In this document: positions 1-7,701 of the stretch, piece by piece
How positions within the stretch are numbered: the first letter of the stretch is position 1
Layout: the number at the start of each line of letters is the position of its first letter
NCBI GenBank assembly: GCA_964631335.1
Contig: CAZVXD010000052.1
Location: forward strand, 1-13,379
Reading direction: 5' to 3'
From: JAFGHJ01 sp964631335
GTDB lineage: Bacteria > Hydrothermota > UBA3072
Length of the DNA stretch: 13,379 nucleotides
Position numbers and translations under genes: made by a program
Notes under the pieces: model-generated
The model's database searches: none
The model's input: only the letters and a program-made list of their open reading frames with translations
Told to the model about the DNA's origin: nothing

Positions 1-47
1 ATTTGTAGGAGGAATTTCCTAATGCCTAAGAAGAAGGTTTTTATGGT

Positions 48-90
48 AAACCGGCTCAGAATACTGAGAAAGAACCCTGAGCCGGTTTTT
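48..90 (+). terminator. Rho-independent terminator of an upstream plus-strand unit
   Basis: A perfect 12-bp stem (positions 48-59 with 77-88) encloses a 17-nt loop and runs into a T tract on the plus strand, with further T runs at 95-108. It would end a plus-strand unit whose gene lies left of the window; stop codons in two plus frames occur at 6-8 and 20-22. Read on the minus strand the stem is followed by only three T, so it would be a weak terminator for the protease gene that ends at 149. Confidence 0.85.
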
Positions 91-110
91 GTCAGTTTTT
101 TGTTTTTTTA

Positions 111-142
111 CGCTCTAACGCATCTACGCACTAACGCTCTAA
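111..142. repeat. Four-unit degenerate tandem repeat, 8-bp period
   Basis: Four consecutive 8-bp units read CGCTCTAA, CGCATCTA, CGCACTAA and CGCTCTAA. They lie between the terminator and the stop codon of the protease gene. A reverse-complement relative made of TAGATGCG, TAGAAGTG, TTAGAGCT and TAGAAAAG sits at 12129-12160, so this is one member of a dispersed family and not a local accident. Confidence 0.8.
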
Positions 143-148
143 CCTTTT

Positions 149-2995
149 TTATTTTAGTAATACCATCTTGCGGTGATCCTCGAAATCATCCGCCCTGAAG
201 ACATAGAAGTATATGCCCTGAGGTACCTGTACTCCCGCGCTGTTAGTTCCATCCCAGCTGATCGATTTAAATCCTGCTGATTGTTGTCCGTCGACCAGGG
301 TTTTTACTGCCTGTCCGGCGAGGTTGAAGATCGTCAGGTTGACATTGGTGCAATTTTTAGGTAACCCGTATTTGATGGTGGTGTTACGCATGAAGGGATT
401 AGGATAGTTCTGCGCGCAGCTGAAGACGGTGGGGATGGGCTCTTTTTCTTTCTCGGAAAGAGTTAAAGTTTCAGTGGTGGATTTTTCTGTAGATGCGAAT
501 GATTCGGAGAGAGCGCTTAAAGGTTTTTTTTCTTTTAAATCATAAGACAATGGTACAGCACTACCTTTTATTTCCTTGGAACTGGCTATGAGTGATGTAT
601 TAATGAAAGCATGGAAATCACATCCTTCTTGCGCTGCGAATCCCGGGTATAAGTTTATAGAATTTCCCGCTTCCATGGTAACATTCCCACCGCTTGAACC
701 ATTTCCTCTAATTATGAAGGGTTTATTTGGATCGGCTGTATATATATTATTTACTGCTTTATATGATTTTGTTTCCCCTATGGCGACTTCTATATTCACG
801 AGTGTAAGGTTAAAAGGTATGATGAAAACAGTACCTTCAAAGGGTCTATAGTTGTGTTTCGTTACGGTTACATGTATTAGTTCTGAAGGATTGATAGAGA
901 GTGTTGCTTCTCCGTTTCCATCTGTAAATTGTACGTCCATGGGTAAGCCGCTTAGATCTTCTGTGCAACAAACCCGGGCATTGCTCACAGGATTTCCTGA
1001 GTATTCCACGGTGACTGTAAAATTAGAAGGTCCAGAGGGTACTTCTGGAGGATATTGAACAGTCAAATTTAAGGGTTCTTCTTCTCCCGTCCACATTGGG
1101 AGTTCAGGGTCGCCAAAGGTATTGTAAGTCTTTAAAGCCCAGTTCCACTCACCATTTGTTAAAAGTTCGCCTGTAAAATGGTCTTTAGCCTCGGCAACTG
1201 CTTTACCCAATTGATAATCAGAATTGTTGAAAGCATGTGCGAAAAACTGCCATACTAATCCATTTGAAAGAGTGGTGGGAAACGCTTCACTATTGGGGTC
1301 GTGAAATCCGTATCTCGAATTCCATGCACCCCCTATAGAACCCTTATCATAAATATCTTCTGCTATACAAGGGATTGTTTGATCAAAAGCACCTACAAAA
1401 CAACAGGCACCTGTGTGTATGCCGACTTTATCTCCTGGCGATAGGCCATTTACAGCATCATTAATATCTGAGCTTGAAATAGATATGTTTGGAGGACATG
1501 GGGAATCACCATATTTGGACATTATTAAATTTTTATCTCCGTGGGAAGCTACACAAACAAAACCGTACCCCATGTTCATTGAATCAATTATTTGTTGGCC
1601 ACTTTCATAGTTGTTTATTTCTATTGGTTCTTGAACGTAATCATATTCTTTGTAATGATAACCCGGATGGTCCGCATTTCCACCTGTAAACCAGCTTGAT
1701 GGTATTTCTTCTGCGCAAACGTCGGTTACGAGAAGTCCGCATAACTTATATCCGAGTGTCATCCTGTAGTAGCTTGAGTAGAATAAGGCTTTTCTAGTAT
1801 AGTTATCGGGTGGGTTTTTCTCATATTTCAGGATGCGTCTGACATATTTACCGGCTTCACCATCATTATTTGCGAACATCCTGCCTACATATACATCCGA
1901 ATACCAGTCAAGTTGTCCCCCGCCCGGACCATCTGTGTCTTCTCCATATTTAGAATCCTCATCGAAATTCCATTCTTCCACATCTTCATAATACCTTTCA
2001 CAGGGTAAACTCCAATCTTCATGACCACCGGAAGGGGCCTTTGCGAAAACACCTCTGCATGGTATGGAATTCATTTGATTTGTTCCGTGGTCTGCTCCAA
2101 ACAACACCCATATTGTTCCGTGATTGTTCCACATATCAATAATAAAGTTTTTTATTTTTTCTGGGTTATCATCCCCATCATATTCGTTATATATATCGTG
2201 TAGGTTTTTAATCGCGCAACTTACACCTTTTTTATTTTTCCATTCTTTAAGAATAGCAAGAGAATCTATCCAATCGTCATTATTGGGAGAAATTATTACC
2301 ATTTTCCAAGTAGGCTCATCACGTGTTTTTCCTTTGGTCTTAGGTGCATACGTTTCTATATCCTCTGGATTCATTACTATTTTTCTTACACTATTGCCAA
2401 ATTCATATTTTTGCATAGGTGTTATTTCTTTCCTGGGGCTTTTTTCATAATCGTAATGAAGTCTAACTGTAAAATCCTTAATCAAAGTAAGTTTCTTCTC
2501 CGCAGGCGTGTATTGAATTGGATAAAAAGAAAAAGAAACTATCCTATAACCACATTTAGTTCCCGTGTGTGTTTTGCTGGCCAGATTTTCGGGATACGGG
2601 TTTTTTGATTTATAGACATCAGTATTGGGTTCTACGAAAACTATTTCTTCTGCATTTGCGCTTAATCTGACGGGTGGTTGTGACGGCAGGATGTTGAATT
2701 CTCCCGGAATGACTTTCTCGTCATTTACTATGACGTCTACTTTTTTTGCGGTCGCGTTGGGTGGTATGATAAACTTAAGACCAAGCTGGGGTAAGGACGG
2801 ATAACCTAGCTTAACAAGAGGCACAGCATCGGGGATATATATCATATCATAACCGTTTACTTTCTTAAAAGTTAAGAGACTTTCTTCAAAACTGAAAGTT
2901 TTCTCGATAAAAATCGAAGAATTATCTGAAGATGAAGAAAGCTCCGCAAGTAGAATGAGAGGGAATAATAAACACAATATTTTAGTTTTTAACAT
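149..2995 (-). CDS. Gingipain-like C25 family cysteine peptidase with C-terminal sorting tail
   Basis: This 948-residue secreted protein belongs to the gingipain-type peptidase family C25. Residues 1-18 look like a signal peptide (MLKTK, then a hydrophobic run). Residues 24-220 resemble the propeptide and pre-catalytic region, and the catalytic domain spans about 230-635. His485 in VASHGD and Cys532 in GACCFVGAFD fit the catalytic pair: the Cys-x-x-Gly-x-Phe spacing and the following IPCIAED match the gingipain R pattern. An Ig-like domain (about 640-730) and a short beta module (about 750-800, ending DFHAFI) follow, then a low-complexity linker. Residues 863-948 form a type IX secretion-like tail (NYPNPF, ISWDGTNSAGVQVPQGIYFY). 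The start at 2995 is preceded by AAG plus a G-rich tract as ribosome site. It is the second gene after the VGIGT-repeat protein, probably in one operon. Its substrate is unknown. Confidence 0.92.
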   Translation of the reverse strand: MLKTKILCLLFPLILLAELSSSSDNSSIFIEKTFSFEESLLTFKKVNGYDMIYIPDAVPLVKLGYPSLPQLGLKFIIPPNATAKKVDVIVNDEKVIPGEFNILPSQPPVRLSANAEEIVFVEPNTDVYKSKNPYPENLASKTHTGTKCGYRIVSFSFYPIQYTPAEKKLTLIKDFTVRLHYDYEKSPRKEITPMQKYEFGNSVRKIVMNPEDIETYAPKTKGKTRDEPTWKMVIISPNNDDWIDSLAILKEWKNKKGVSCAIKNLHDIYNEYDGDDNPEKIKNFIIDMWNNHGTIWVLFGADHGTNQMNSIPCRGVFAKAPSGGHEDWSLPCERYYEDVEEWNFDEDSKYGEDTDGPGGGQLDWYSDVYVGRMFANNDGEAGKYVRRILKYEKNPPDNYTRKALFYSSYYRMTLGYKLCGLLVTDVCAEEIPSSWFTGGNADHPGYHYKEYDYVQEPIEINNYESGQQIIDSMNMGYGFVCVASHGDKNLIMSKYGDSPCPPNISISSSDINDAVNGLSPGDKVGIHTGACCFVGAFDQTIPCIAEDIYDKGSIGGAWNSRYGFHDPNSEAFPTTLSNGLVWQFFAHAFNNSDYQLGKAVAEAKDHFTGELLTNGEWNWALKTYNTFGDPELPMWTGEEEPLNLTVQYPPEVPSGPSNFTVTVEYSGNPVSNARVCCTEDLSGLPMDVQFTDGNGEATLSINPSELIHVTVTKHNYRPFEGTVFIIPFNLTLVNIEVAIGETKSYKAVNNIYTADPNKPFIIRGNGSSGGNVTMEAGNSINLYPGFAAQEGCDFHAFINTSLIASSKEIKGSAVPLSYDLKEKKPLSALSESFASTEKSTTETLTLSEKEKEPIPTVFSCAQNYPNPFMRNTTIKYGLPKNCTNVNLTIFNLAGQAVKTLVDGQQSAGFKSISWDGTNSAGVQVPQGIYFYVFRADDFEDHRKMVLLK

Positions 2996-3069
2996 TGCCC
3001 CCCCTTCTTTTCTTTCTTTATCACAGGGTCTCTCCCTGGAATTATATCTTTTTTTAATCGTAAGATCAT
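2989..3069 (-). other. Possible 26-codon leader ORF coupled to the peptidase
   Basis: A minus-strand ATG at 3069 follows AGGAG with a 5-nt spacer. The ORF encodes a basic 26-residue peptide (MILRLKKDIIPG...KKGGQC). Its TAA overlaps the first codons of the peptidase (TGTTAA across ATGTTA), a layout compatible with translational coupling. A run of seven G (on the minus strand) lies inside it just before the peptidase ATG. No family is recognised, and it may be only the spacer between the two genes. Confidence 0.2.
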
Positions 3070-3111
3070 TTTAACTCCTATTTTTGAGAGGTTAAGACAG
3101 CAAATTCTGTA

Positions 3112-4473
3112 TTAATTATTATTTTTGAGCTTTTCATTCTCTTCTTTTAAATTTTCAACTTCTTTCTTCAATTCGTTTAACTCTTTGTCCTGGTTAATTA
3201 CATACAGAGTTAATTCTTCGATTTTTTCAAGGAGTTTTGCCTGCATTTCGCCAAGTTCTACGCCATTTTTAAGTACTTCTTTTTCAGTAGGAATACCCGG
3301 AAGACTTTTGTTAGCTTTAATATGTTTTTCAAGTCTATCGAGGGACATGAGTTTGTAATTGTCCGCGAAAACAAAATCAGACCAGCCTGTTTCGACTTTT
3401 ATTTCTTTTGCTCTTATATGACCATTAACGGCAAGTTTGTAATCTCCGGGATTTGTCGTCCCGATGCCCACATTACCAGGGAAATATTGTATAGTTGGCC
3501 TAAGCTGCATTGTGGACGTCCAATTGCTTCCATCGTATGCTTGAACCAAGAAATAACCATCCCGACTTATTAAGTACTGACTATGATAATCTTCGGAGGT
3601 ATTATTATCATGAAGTTTTATATATGGGTTTTCATGCATACACTGTATTTGTCCATCAACGTCTAATTTGTAGTCTGGATCCGTCGTCCCGATACCGACG
3701 TTGCCTGAAAAATAACTTTTTCCAACAAAAAACCCACCATATCCATTTGAATTATAATTACGTCCATAAACAGCTTTGCCGTTGCTTGCATTTACTCTTC
3801 CATATACGCCAATTGGACCATAAGAGGTAGCAGTATTGCAACCATAAATAGCAGCCCATTGTTCTTCAGGTTGACTGGGTGCACTTGCTTCGCATTCTAC
3901 ATGCAATTTGCTTGCCGGTTCCGTCGTACCAATGCCAATATTGCCAGTATTTCTCTTTATATGCAAACAGGCACTTTTCCATGATCCATCATCTTTTCTG
4001 CTGATAATTGTAAAATCTGAGCCTGTGTCATTACCGGATTCGGGCTCTTGCCCGGCTCTCAAAACCCATCTCGGATGATTATAATCACCTGTGCAAAAAT
4101 CCAGGTCTCTCACTTTTTCCTCGCCTCCGATAATAGATATTCCAACCGCGCTCGAGGGATCACCGAATGTTGCTATTTCACTTTTAACAATAAACCAGCT
4201 CAACCTATCATTTTTAAGGTCGCTAATTCTGAAACTATTGTCGACAGGTCTTGCATACATCCACCATTTGCAACTGTTAGATTCCATTACAATTTTAGGA
4301 TATGATGATTTTATATGGAGCATTTGTTCCGGAGAGTCAGTTCCAATTCCAACCGCATCCGATGTCCAGGTTTTCGGGTAGGATGGATTGTTTTCCCAGT
4401 ATCCGGTTTCATATCCATAGGCGAACATACCAACCAACGACAGTACTAAACCAACCAGACTTAAACTTTTCAT
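3112..4473 (-). CDS. VGIGT-repeat, tail-fibre-like surface protein with C-terminal coiled coil
   Basis: This 453-residue protein has a signal peptide (MKSLSLVGLVLSLVGMFAYG, about 1-20). The motif VGIGT..P or GN(V/I)GIGTT.P occurs four times, at about 41-48, 177-186, 257-266 and 333-342, each followed by a (K)LHV/LDVDG-type strand. This is the repeat of tail-fibre-like surface proteins of Bacteroidota and related phyla. Residues 364-425 (GWSDFVFADNYKL, LPGIPTEKEV, GVELGEMQAKLLEKIEELTLY) match a C-terminal module that often ends such proteins. Residues 415-453 form a heptad coiled coil, suggesting a trimer or other oligomer. An AAAGGAGGT ribosome site lies 5 nt before the ATG, and a strong promoter lies just upstream. 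The C25 peptidase follows on the same strand after a gap of about 115 bp. The function is probably structural or adhesive; this is inferred. Confidence 0.82.
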   Translation of the reverse strand: MKSLSLVGLVLSLVGMFAYGYETGYWENNPSYPKTWTSDAVGIGTDSPEQMLHIKSSYPKIVMESNSCKWWMYARPVDNSFRISDLKNDRLSWFIVKSEIATFGDPSSAVGISIIGGEEKVRDLDFCTGDYNHPRWVLRAGQEPESGNDTGSDFTIISRKDDGSWKSACLHIKRNTGNIGIGTTEPASKLHVECEASAPSQPEEQWAAIYGCNTATSYGPIGVYGRVNASNGKAVYGRNYNSNGYGGFFVGKSYFSGNVGIGTTDPDYKLDVDGQIQCMHENPYIKLHDNNTSEDYHSQYLISRDGYFLVQAYDGSNWTSTMQLRPTIQYFPGNVGIGTTNPGDYKLAVNGHIRAKEIKVETGWSDFVFADNYKLMSLDRLEKHIKANKSLPGIPTEKEVLKNGVELGEMQAKLLEKIEELTLYVINQDKELNELKKEVENLKEENEKLKNNN

Positions 4474-4512
4474 ACTGCACCTCCTTTTTGTTTGAGTATG
4501 AATTTACTGTTC

Positions 4513-4540
4513 AGTATACTCAAAATCATCATTATGTCAA
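4513..4540 (-). promoter_or_regulatory. Sigma70-type promoter of the VGIGT/peptidase operon
   Basis: On the minus strand TTGACA (4540-4535) and TATACT (4518-4513) are 16 bp apart. The predicted start near 4506 gives a leader of about 32 nt carrying the Shine-Dalgarno. An interrupted palindrome, GAGTAT (4494-4499) with ATACTC (4516-4521), straddles the -10 and start site and could be an operator or a 5' stem. Confidence 0.75.
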
Positions 4541-4787
4541 GATAAAAAATTATTTTTTTGAAAAAAGTACAAAACAGTATTATAGAAAAACACTATATTG
4601 CAATATTGAGTAATCTGAGGAAGATAGGGTATAGTTTTGAGGTTTTGAGGTATAGTAAAAAAATAAAAATCTTTTTTCTGTGTTCTTTGCGGTACAAGTG
4701 CCCTTGAGATTGCTTCGTATAAGTCAGGCAGAAAGAAGAATTTGCAATGACAACTTTTTCGGGATTGGGGGATCCCTCCTGCAAATG

Positions 4788-4893
4788 GTTGGGGGCGAGC
4801 CCCAACGCTACGGTTTTTCGGGACAAGGAAGTAAATTTTAAACTTACAAATTACAACTTACAATTTACGATTAAGATTTCTGTGTTCTTTGTG
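4788..4893. repeat. 106-bp dispersed repeat, copy 1
   Basis: This segment aligns without gaps to 8656-8761, with about 11 differences in 106 positions counted by eye. It begins with a 7-bp stem hairpin (GTTGGGG at 4788-4794, CCCCAAC at 4800-4806), continues through GCTACGGTTTTTCGGGA and a GAAGTAAATTT tract, and ends in CTGTGTTCTTTGTG. The copy cuts across several word families, so the two loci share a composite ancestor. Confidence 0.85.
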
Positions 4894-5103
4894 TCTTTAC
4901 GGTGAGTTTCTTTGATAATCAGTGGAATCTGTGGCTAAATGTTGGCATTTGGGATTAAAAAAACTACAATCTCTACATGTCCTACATGTGAATAACTTAG
5001 TCATTAGTCACTTGTCGCTGGTCACTTGTCAAAAAAACCAACAAAAAATCTCTGCGGTGTGATTAGGATTTGGGATTTCGGAATTGGGATTTGGTTTTGG
5101 CTT

Positions 5104-5131
5104 TGGACATTGGACTATGGACTTTGGACTG
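5104..5131 (+). repeat. Four 7-bp tandem units TGGACNN
   Basis: The units TGGACAT, TGGACTA, TGGACTT and TGGACTG follow each other without a gap. They sit directly after a run of looser GGATTT/GGGATTT units (about 5064-5100). The variable positions are the last two of each unit, as expected of a degenerate short tandem repeat. Confidence 0.8.
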
Positions 5132-5333
5132 TTCTTTTTCCTCTGTATCCTCCGTGTGAGTAATTGGGTCTCAGGTCCTGGGTTTTAGGAAAAAAACAAA
5201 AAATCAGTGTAAATCTGTGTAATCTTGTGGTTTCTGTTAGGGGTGTGGGGTTGGGTTTTTAAACAACAAAGAAATCTCTGTGTTTTTTTCTCTGTGATCT
5301 CTGTGGTTCAAATTTGTGGGGAGGGGTCTTGTG

Positions 5334-5361
5334 TTGACAAAGTTTTATGTGTTTATATCTT
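5334..5361 (+). promoter_or_regulatory. Promoter abutting the GT-C gene start
   Basis: TTGACA (5334-5339) is followed after 16 bp by TATCTT (5356-5361). A transcription start about 7 nt downstream would fall on the ATG at 5368, giving a leaderless mRNA. The upstream in-frame ATG at 5347 lies between the -35 and -10 boxes, so it would not be transcribed from this promoter. Confidence 0.6.
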
Positions 5362-5367
5362 CTTGAT

Positions 5368-6732
5368 ATGAAAAAATTTTTTATTTTATTTATAATTGTG
5401 CAGATTGCTGTTATTTTTTTCTTTTATCCCGATTTTTACGGTATTTATGACGAGGATTTATATCTTACCGCGACTCACGCCATGCAGAACGGTTCTTTCT
5501 TCTATGAAAAAGCGGGAGTCGACGCTCCTCTTCTTGGAACAGTAGAGGGAACAAAAGGAACTGTTTCTATATATCCTCCGGGTAATTCCGCCCTTCTTCT
5601 TCCTTTTACGGTAATTCACTGGAAACTTGGATTTTTGAAAAATATTTTGCTTTATATAGGCAGTTTTTTGCTTTTTATTTCGATACTGCGTAAATTAAAA
5701 ATCGATCCCATGTACTCCCTCGTTTTTCTTCTTCATCCTACAATAGTTTTATTTTCTCGAACTTTGATGAGCGATATTCCATCGATGTTCTTTTTGTTGT
5801 TGGGTGTTTTATTGCTGCTGGATAAGAAAAACCTTGGGGCTGGATTTTCTCTCGGATTTCTTTTATTACTGAGGTATCCTAACGTGATTTTAATCATCGG
5901 CATCTTTGGCGCGCTTCTTTATAGGAAGGAATATAAAAAGTCGCTGCATCTCCTTCCGGGAATCGCGTTCTTTTCTTTTGTACTTTTTGGATATGTGATG
6001 CACGTATATGGTTCCATACTCGGTCCTTTTTCTGTCGACGGCGCCAGGTCCTTCGGGTTCAGCTATTTTATATATAATTTTCCCTATTATCTATTATCTT
6101 TAAATGTATTATTTCCGGGGATGTTATTGATATCGGTATTTTTAGGTTTTAAAAACAAAAAAAACTCTCTTTTTATTATCCCTTCTCTGTTAATTGTAAT
6201 TTTTTATTCGTTTTATTATTACATCGATGGGGAAAGTAATATTATAGAGAAATTAGTAAAAGGGCAGAGATTTATGATTCCTGTTATTCCTCTTTTATTG
6301 ATACCTTTTTTACAGTATTTACATAACAGGGAATTCATGAAAAAGGTTTTTGTTTTTGTTATTTCATTATTATTTATTTTCGCCTGCGGAATTCAATATA
6401 AACATTATGAATTTGTAAAGAAAGAAAAAAACTTAAGCCAGATTGTACGGGAAAATATTGGTGATGCGGATATTATAATATGTAATTACGATGCCGATGA
6501 GTTGTTTAATCCGTATTTTAGCAGAGTAAAACTTATCGAATTATCCGAAATAAATGAAGATAGGTTGGATTCTTTGAAAAGCGATTATAATATTTCTTTT
6601 ATTTTTGTTGAATTAAAACGCGGCGGACTTTACGAAGAGAAATCACGGTGGATAGAGTATTTTAAAAATGAAGGGTTCGAGATTTCTTATGAATCGGAAG
6701 ACCCTATTCCTGTTATTGTCATGTCTGAGTGA
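5368..6732 (+). CDS. GT-C fold integral membrane glycosyltransferase (PMT/ArnT-like)
   Basis: This is a multi-pass membrane protein of 454 residues from the chosen start (461 from the upstream ATG at 5347). Numbering from 5347, the first membrane helix is about 9-27. It is followed by an outward loop with YDEDLYLTATHAM (34-46), where Asp35-Glu36 fits the catalytic acidic motif of GT-C enzymes that use polyprenyl-phosphate sugars. SDIPSMFFLLLGVLLL (142-157) and GQRFMIPVIPLLLIP (306-320) are also typical of the superfamily. Eight to ten hydrophobic helices run to about 350, then a soluble C-terminal domain of about 110 residues follows. The start at 5368 is preferred because the promoter leaves it leaderless and neither ATG has a Shine-Dalgarno. 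It converges on the GT2/methyltransferase genes. The acceptor (lipid, glycan or protein) cannot be told. Confidence 0.82.
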   Translation: MKKFFILFIIVQIAVIFFFYPDFYGIYDEDLYLTATHAMQNGSFFYEKAGVDAPLLGTVEGTKGTVSIYPPGNSALLLPFTVIHWKLGFLKNILLYIGSFLLFISILRKLKIDPMYSLVFLLHPTIVLFSRTLMSDIPSMFFLLLGVLLLLDKKNLGAGFSLGFLLLLRYPNVILIIGIFGALLYRKEYKKSLHLLPGIAFFSFVLFGYVMHVYGSILGPFSVDGARSFGFSYFIYNFPYYLLSLNVLFPGMLLISVFLGFKNKKNSLFIIPSLLIVIFYSFYYYIDGESNIIEKLVKGQRFMIPVIPLLLIPFLQYLHNREFMKKVFVFVISLLFIFACGIQYKHYEFVKKEKNLSQIVRENIGDADIIICNYDADELFNPYFSRVKLIELSEINEDRLDSLKSDYNISFIFVELKRGGLYEEKSRWIEYFKNEGFEISYESEDPIPVIVMSE

Positions 6733-6895
6733 TTTTTGAACCACAGAACACACGACAGTAATTCTGGATGTTGAATGTTTAATGTTAAATTAAAAACTCA
6801 AAATTAAAAATTATTTTAAGCCGTCAGCGGTAAGCCGAGAGCAGAGTCTAGCCAAAAAGAGCACAAAGACAAAAAGAAAAGTAAGATTTTTATGT
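6733..6895. repeat. Intergenic repeat block between convergent genes
   Basis: Repeat words begin about 10 bp after the stop codon of the GT-C gene. They include AACCACAGAACACACGA, GATGTTGAATGTTTAATGTT, AACTCAAAATTAAAAATT, AGCCGTCAGCGGTAAGCCGA and AGAGCACAAAGACAAAAAG. No hairpin with a T tract was found, so termination between these convergent genes is not explained. Confidence 0.6.
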
Positions 6896-6899
6896 GTTT

Positions 6900-7607
6900 T
6901 TAGAAACTACCCTTTTTAAAACGAAGCACCAGAAGCATCTTGATCCCTCTAAACCAATCCATCCATGTTATTTTTTTTCCTGCTTTTTTTGAGCGGGGGT
7001 TGTAATCTATCGGAACTTCTTTTATTTTTTTGCCCGACAAAAGAATTTTTGCGGTAAGTTCGGCTTCTAACTCGAAACCGTTCGCTTTTATGTTAAAACT
7101 TTGAATTAAATCGTTGGGAATCAACTTAAAGCAAGTATACACATCGGTGAGGTGACTTCTGAATAAAATGTTGGTCGCCCAGCTAATTGAAATCCTTCCC
7201 ATATATAAAAAACGGTCACGACTCGAATTTTTATTCTTTTCAAGGAGTCTGGAGCCAAAAACGACATCGGCTTCTTTATTTAAAATGGGTTTAAGTAATT
7301 TCGGATATTCATTGGGATCATATTCAAGGTCGGCGTCCTGGATTATTATATAATCTCCCTTTGCCAGAGATAACCCTTTTTTTATTGCCTGTCCTTTTCC
7401 CAGATTTTTATCGAGATACAAAATTTTTATGTCATGATTGTATGTTAATTTCCCTTGAGCGTTCTGTAGTAATTCTTTTGTTCCGTCGTTTGAACCGTCA
7501 TCTATGATAATTATTTCCTTTTTTACGGGAGACTTTTTTACTTTTTCCAGTACTTCTTTTATTGTATCTTTTTCGTTAAATACAGGTATTATTACCGATA
7601 GCTTCAT
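6900..7607 (-). CDS. Family 2 glycosyltransferase, DPM1-like (polyprenyl-phosphate sugar synthase type)
   Basis: This 235-residue cytoplasmic GT-A enzyme would transfer a sugar from a nucleotide donor to an acceptor, most likely a polyprenyl phosphate. The N-terminal MKLSVIIPVFNE is the family signature. DDGS (36-39), NLGKGQAIKKGL (68-79) and QDADLEYDP (90-98, with the metal-binding DAD at 91-93) follow in the usual order, then FGSR (117-120) and GFELEAELTAKIL (177-189). The length matches single-domain DPM1-like proteins; no C-terminal membrane helices are present, though the end (GIKMLLVLRFKK) may be membrane-associated. The ATG at 7607 lies 9 bp after a -10 box, so the mRNA is probably leaderless; no Shine-Dalgarno is visible. 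It lies 94 bp downstream of the methyltransferase and converges with the GT-C gene, which could use its product. Confidence 0.88.
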   Translation of the reverse strand: MKLSVIIPVFNEKDTIKEVLEKVKKSPVKKEIIIIDDGSNDGTKELLQNAQGKLTYNHDIKILYLDKNLGKGQAIKKGLSLAKGDYIIIQDADLEYDPNEYPKLLKPILNKEADVVFGSRLLEKNKNSSRDRFLYMGRISISWATNILFRSHLTDVYTCFKLIPNDLIQSFNIKANGFELEAELTAKILLSGKKIKEVPIDYNPRSKKAGKKITWMDWFRGIKMLLVLRFKKGSF

Positions 7608-7616
7608 TTGGTTTCC

Positions 7617-7644
7617 AATGTAAACATTTTTGATTCTATGTCAA
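7617..7644 (-). promoter_or_regulatory. Promoter abutting the GT2 gene start
   Basis: On the minus strand TTGACA (7644-7639), a 16-bp spacer and TACATT (7622-7617) end 9 bp before the ATG at 7607. The predicted start of transcription falls within a few bases of the ATG. The gene may also be read through from the methyltransferase upstream. Confidence 0.6.
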
Positions 7645-7701
7645 GAAGTGAAAATACGGAAAATTGTTGCCTTACTTCTATTAATACATTAAAGTTGTTT
7701 T

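Larger units (their letters stand above)
4550..5333. repeat. Gene-free mosaic of short-period intergenic repeats
   Basis: No convincing gene lies here. In order the stretch holds a TTTTGAGG doublet (about 4635-4652), a TCTGTGTTCTTTGCGGT word, a block starting TTGAGATTGCTTCG and ending TTTGCAATGACA (4704-4752), a GTTGGGG/CCCCAAC hairpin followed by CTAC (4788-4811), AAATTACAACTTAC words, CTGTGTTCTTTGTG words, CTACATGTC/CTACATGTG, two CACTTGTC units (about 5010-5030), GGGATTT units, four TGGACNN units and three TCTCTGTG units (5275-5305). Each word family is a degenerate tandem of 7-9 bp, and several recur in the other gaps of the window. They look like dispersed non-coding repeats; the mechanism of spread is unknown. 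Confidence 0.75.

Noticed and set aside
22..199. Plus-strand ORF starting MPKKKVFMV with AGGAGG 9 nt upstream
   Set aside because: It reads through both arms of a strong terminator and the 8-bp repeats, then antisense into the peptidase gene; overlap of stop and start at 20-24 is noted but coding is not supported.
576..2608. Several plus-strand ORFs of 60-110 codons antisense to the C25 peptidase
   Set aside because: The minus-strand gene has clear domains over the same span; these ORFs lack ribosome sites and recognisable sequence.
3024..3038. Small hairpin CAGGG/CCCTG in the gap before the peptidase
   Set aside because: Only 5 bp of stem, no T tract; too weak to call an attenuator or terminator.
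3125..4613. Plus-strand ORFs antisense to the VGIGT-repeat protein
   Set aside because: They are shadows of a gene with signal peptide, repeats and coiled coil; Ser/Phe-rich translations are typical of reverse-frame reading.
4593..4826. 77-codon minus-strand ORF
   Set aside because: It lies wholly within dispersed repeats; its N-terminal half is a translation of the GTTGGGG hairpin repeat that recurs at 8656, and it has no ribosome site.
4550..5333. CRISPR array or satellite-like locus
   Set aside because: Units are only 7-9 bp, degenerate, and change family every few dozen bases; there are no 25-40 bp direct repeats with spacers.
5347..5367. Upstream ATG as start of the GT-C gene
   Set aside because: It lies between the -35 and -10 boxes and would add MCLYLLD without a ribosome site; it stays possible if an earlier promoter exists.
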